The notes beneath the pieces are model-generated. The model did no database searches. It was given only the letters and a program-made list of their open reading frames with translations, and was not told where the DNA came from. Made by a program: the position numbers and the translations under genes. Below are positions 5,533 to 6,011 of a stretch of 6,011 bases of DNA, piece by piece. Origin of the DNA: Clostridia bacterium (GTDB lineage: Bacteria > Bacillota > Clostridia > Oscillospirales > CAG-382); the NCBI GenBank assembly GCA_017397605.1, contig JAFQII010000104.1, positions 1 through 6,011 on the forward strand, written 5' to 3'. Position 1 is the first letter of the stretch, and every line of letters begins with the position of its first letter.

Positions 5533-6011
5533 ATGGCTACCATCAAACCGATCCGCGCGTTGCGGTACACGCAAAAGGCGGGCGCACTTTCGACCTGCGT
5601 CTGTCCGCCTTACGATATCGTCAGCGATGCGGAATACACGTCGCTGTGCGACGCCAACGAGCATAACCTGATCCGTTTGGAGCTCCCGCGCGGCGGCGAA
5701 GACCGCTACGCAAATGCAGGCGCGCTTCTCTCCGAATGGCTCGCAGACGGCATTCTCGCAAAAGACGAAAAAGCAGGTATCTATCTCTACCGCGAGAGCT
5801 TTGAGGTCGCAGGCAAAACCTACGCCTTTGACGGCTTGGTATGCTTGGTCGGACTCGTTCCGTTTTCGGAGCGCGTGGTGCTTCCGCACGAGGAAACACT
5901 TTCCAAAGCCAAAGACGACCGTTTCCGTTTGATGTGCGCAACGGGATGCAATTTCTCGTCCGTTTACTCGCTTTACCGCGACACGGAAGGCACGGTGCGC
6001 GGGATCATCCG
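5533..6011 (+). CDS. DUF1015 family protein, N-terminal 159 residues (runs off the right edge)
   Basis: ATG 5533 follows AAGGAG (5518-5523) by 9 bases, and the frame stays open to the edge. The product begins MATIKPIRALRYTQKAG and carries the DUF1015 landmarks in order: CPPYDIVSDAEY (residues 24-35), NEHNLIRLELPRG (43-55), a YANAGALLSEWLADGIL segment (59-75), IYLYRESFEVAGKTYAFDGL (83-102) and PHEETLSKAKDDRFRLM (118-134), then CNFSSVYSLYRD. The family is usually a little over 400 residues, so well over half is missing here. It is cytosolic, with no signal or membrane segment. DUF1015 has no firmly established activity known to me; I recall it often lying beside serine biosynthesis genes in Clostridia, which would need the sequence to the right to test. 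It lies 98 bases past the helicase stop with no clear promoter, so it may be partly co-transcribed with pcrA. Confidence 0.93.
   Translation, partial: MATIKPIRALRYTQKAGALSTCVCPPYDIVSDAEYTSLCDANEHNLIRLELPRGGEDRYANAGALLSEWLADGILAKDEKAGIYLYRESFEVAGKTYAFDGLVCLVGLVPFSERVVLPHEETLSKAKDDRFRLMCATGCNFSSVYSLYRDTEGTVRGII

Noticed and set aside
5512..5889. Minus-strand open frame opposite the DUF1015 gene
   Set aside because: It is the antisense shadow of a well-supported family member and has no promoter or ribosome binding site of its own.
1..6011. A new defence, mobile or CRISPR-like system
   Set aside because: There are no direct repeat arrays, transposase, integrase, toxin-antitoxin pair or reverse transcriptase in any frame; the gene content is housekeeping plus one secreted enzyme.

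Overview
The window looks like an ordinary stretch of chromosome from a Clostridia-type Firmicute, probably of the Ruminococcaceae/Oscillospiraceae kind found in the gut. The support is: strong AGGAG-like ribosome binding sites, TTGnnn-17-TAnnnT promoters, a PcrA-type helicase with a Tudor-like tail, a secreted esterase ending in a type I dockerin, and DUF2752 and DUF1015 proteins typical of this group. The genus cannot be fixed from the sequence alone.

Layout, left to right. At 1-257 (+) is the 3' part of a DUF2752 membrane protein gene. At 325-594 (+) is an 89-residue hydrophobic membrane protein with its own promoter. A hairpin at 611-639 has T-runs on both sides and ends transcription from both directions. 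At 650-2920 (-) is a 756-residue secreted multidomain protein: signal peptide, two copies of an unrecognised roughly 90-100-residue module, an FN3-like domain, an SGNH/GDSL hydrolase domain, a beta-rich MucBP-like spacer and a dockerin. The gap at 2921-3073 carries two divergent promoters. At 3074-5434 (+) is a PcrA/UvrD DNA helicase with all helicase motifs and an extra segment of about 40 residues between motifs I and Ia. After a 98-base gap with three hairpins, a DUF1015 gene starts at 5533 and runs off the right edge.

The genes do not form one pathway. The left pair are small membrane proteins. The minus-strand gene encodes an exported carbohydrate-ester or lipid-ester hydrolase that could dock onto a cohesin-bearing scaffold. 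pcrA is DNA-repair and replication housekeeping, and DUF1015 may be read from the pcrA transcript. I see no mobile element, CRISPR array, tRNA, rRNA or defence system. The items most worth a second look are the duplicated N-terminal module of the dockerin esterase, the PcrA insertion and the hairpins before the DUF1015 gene.
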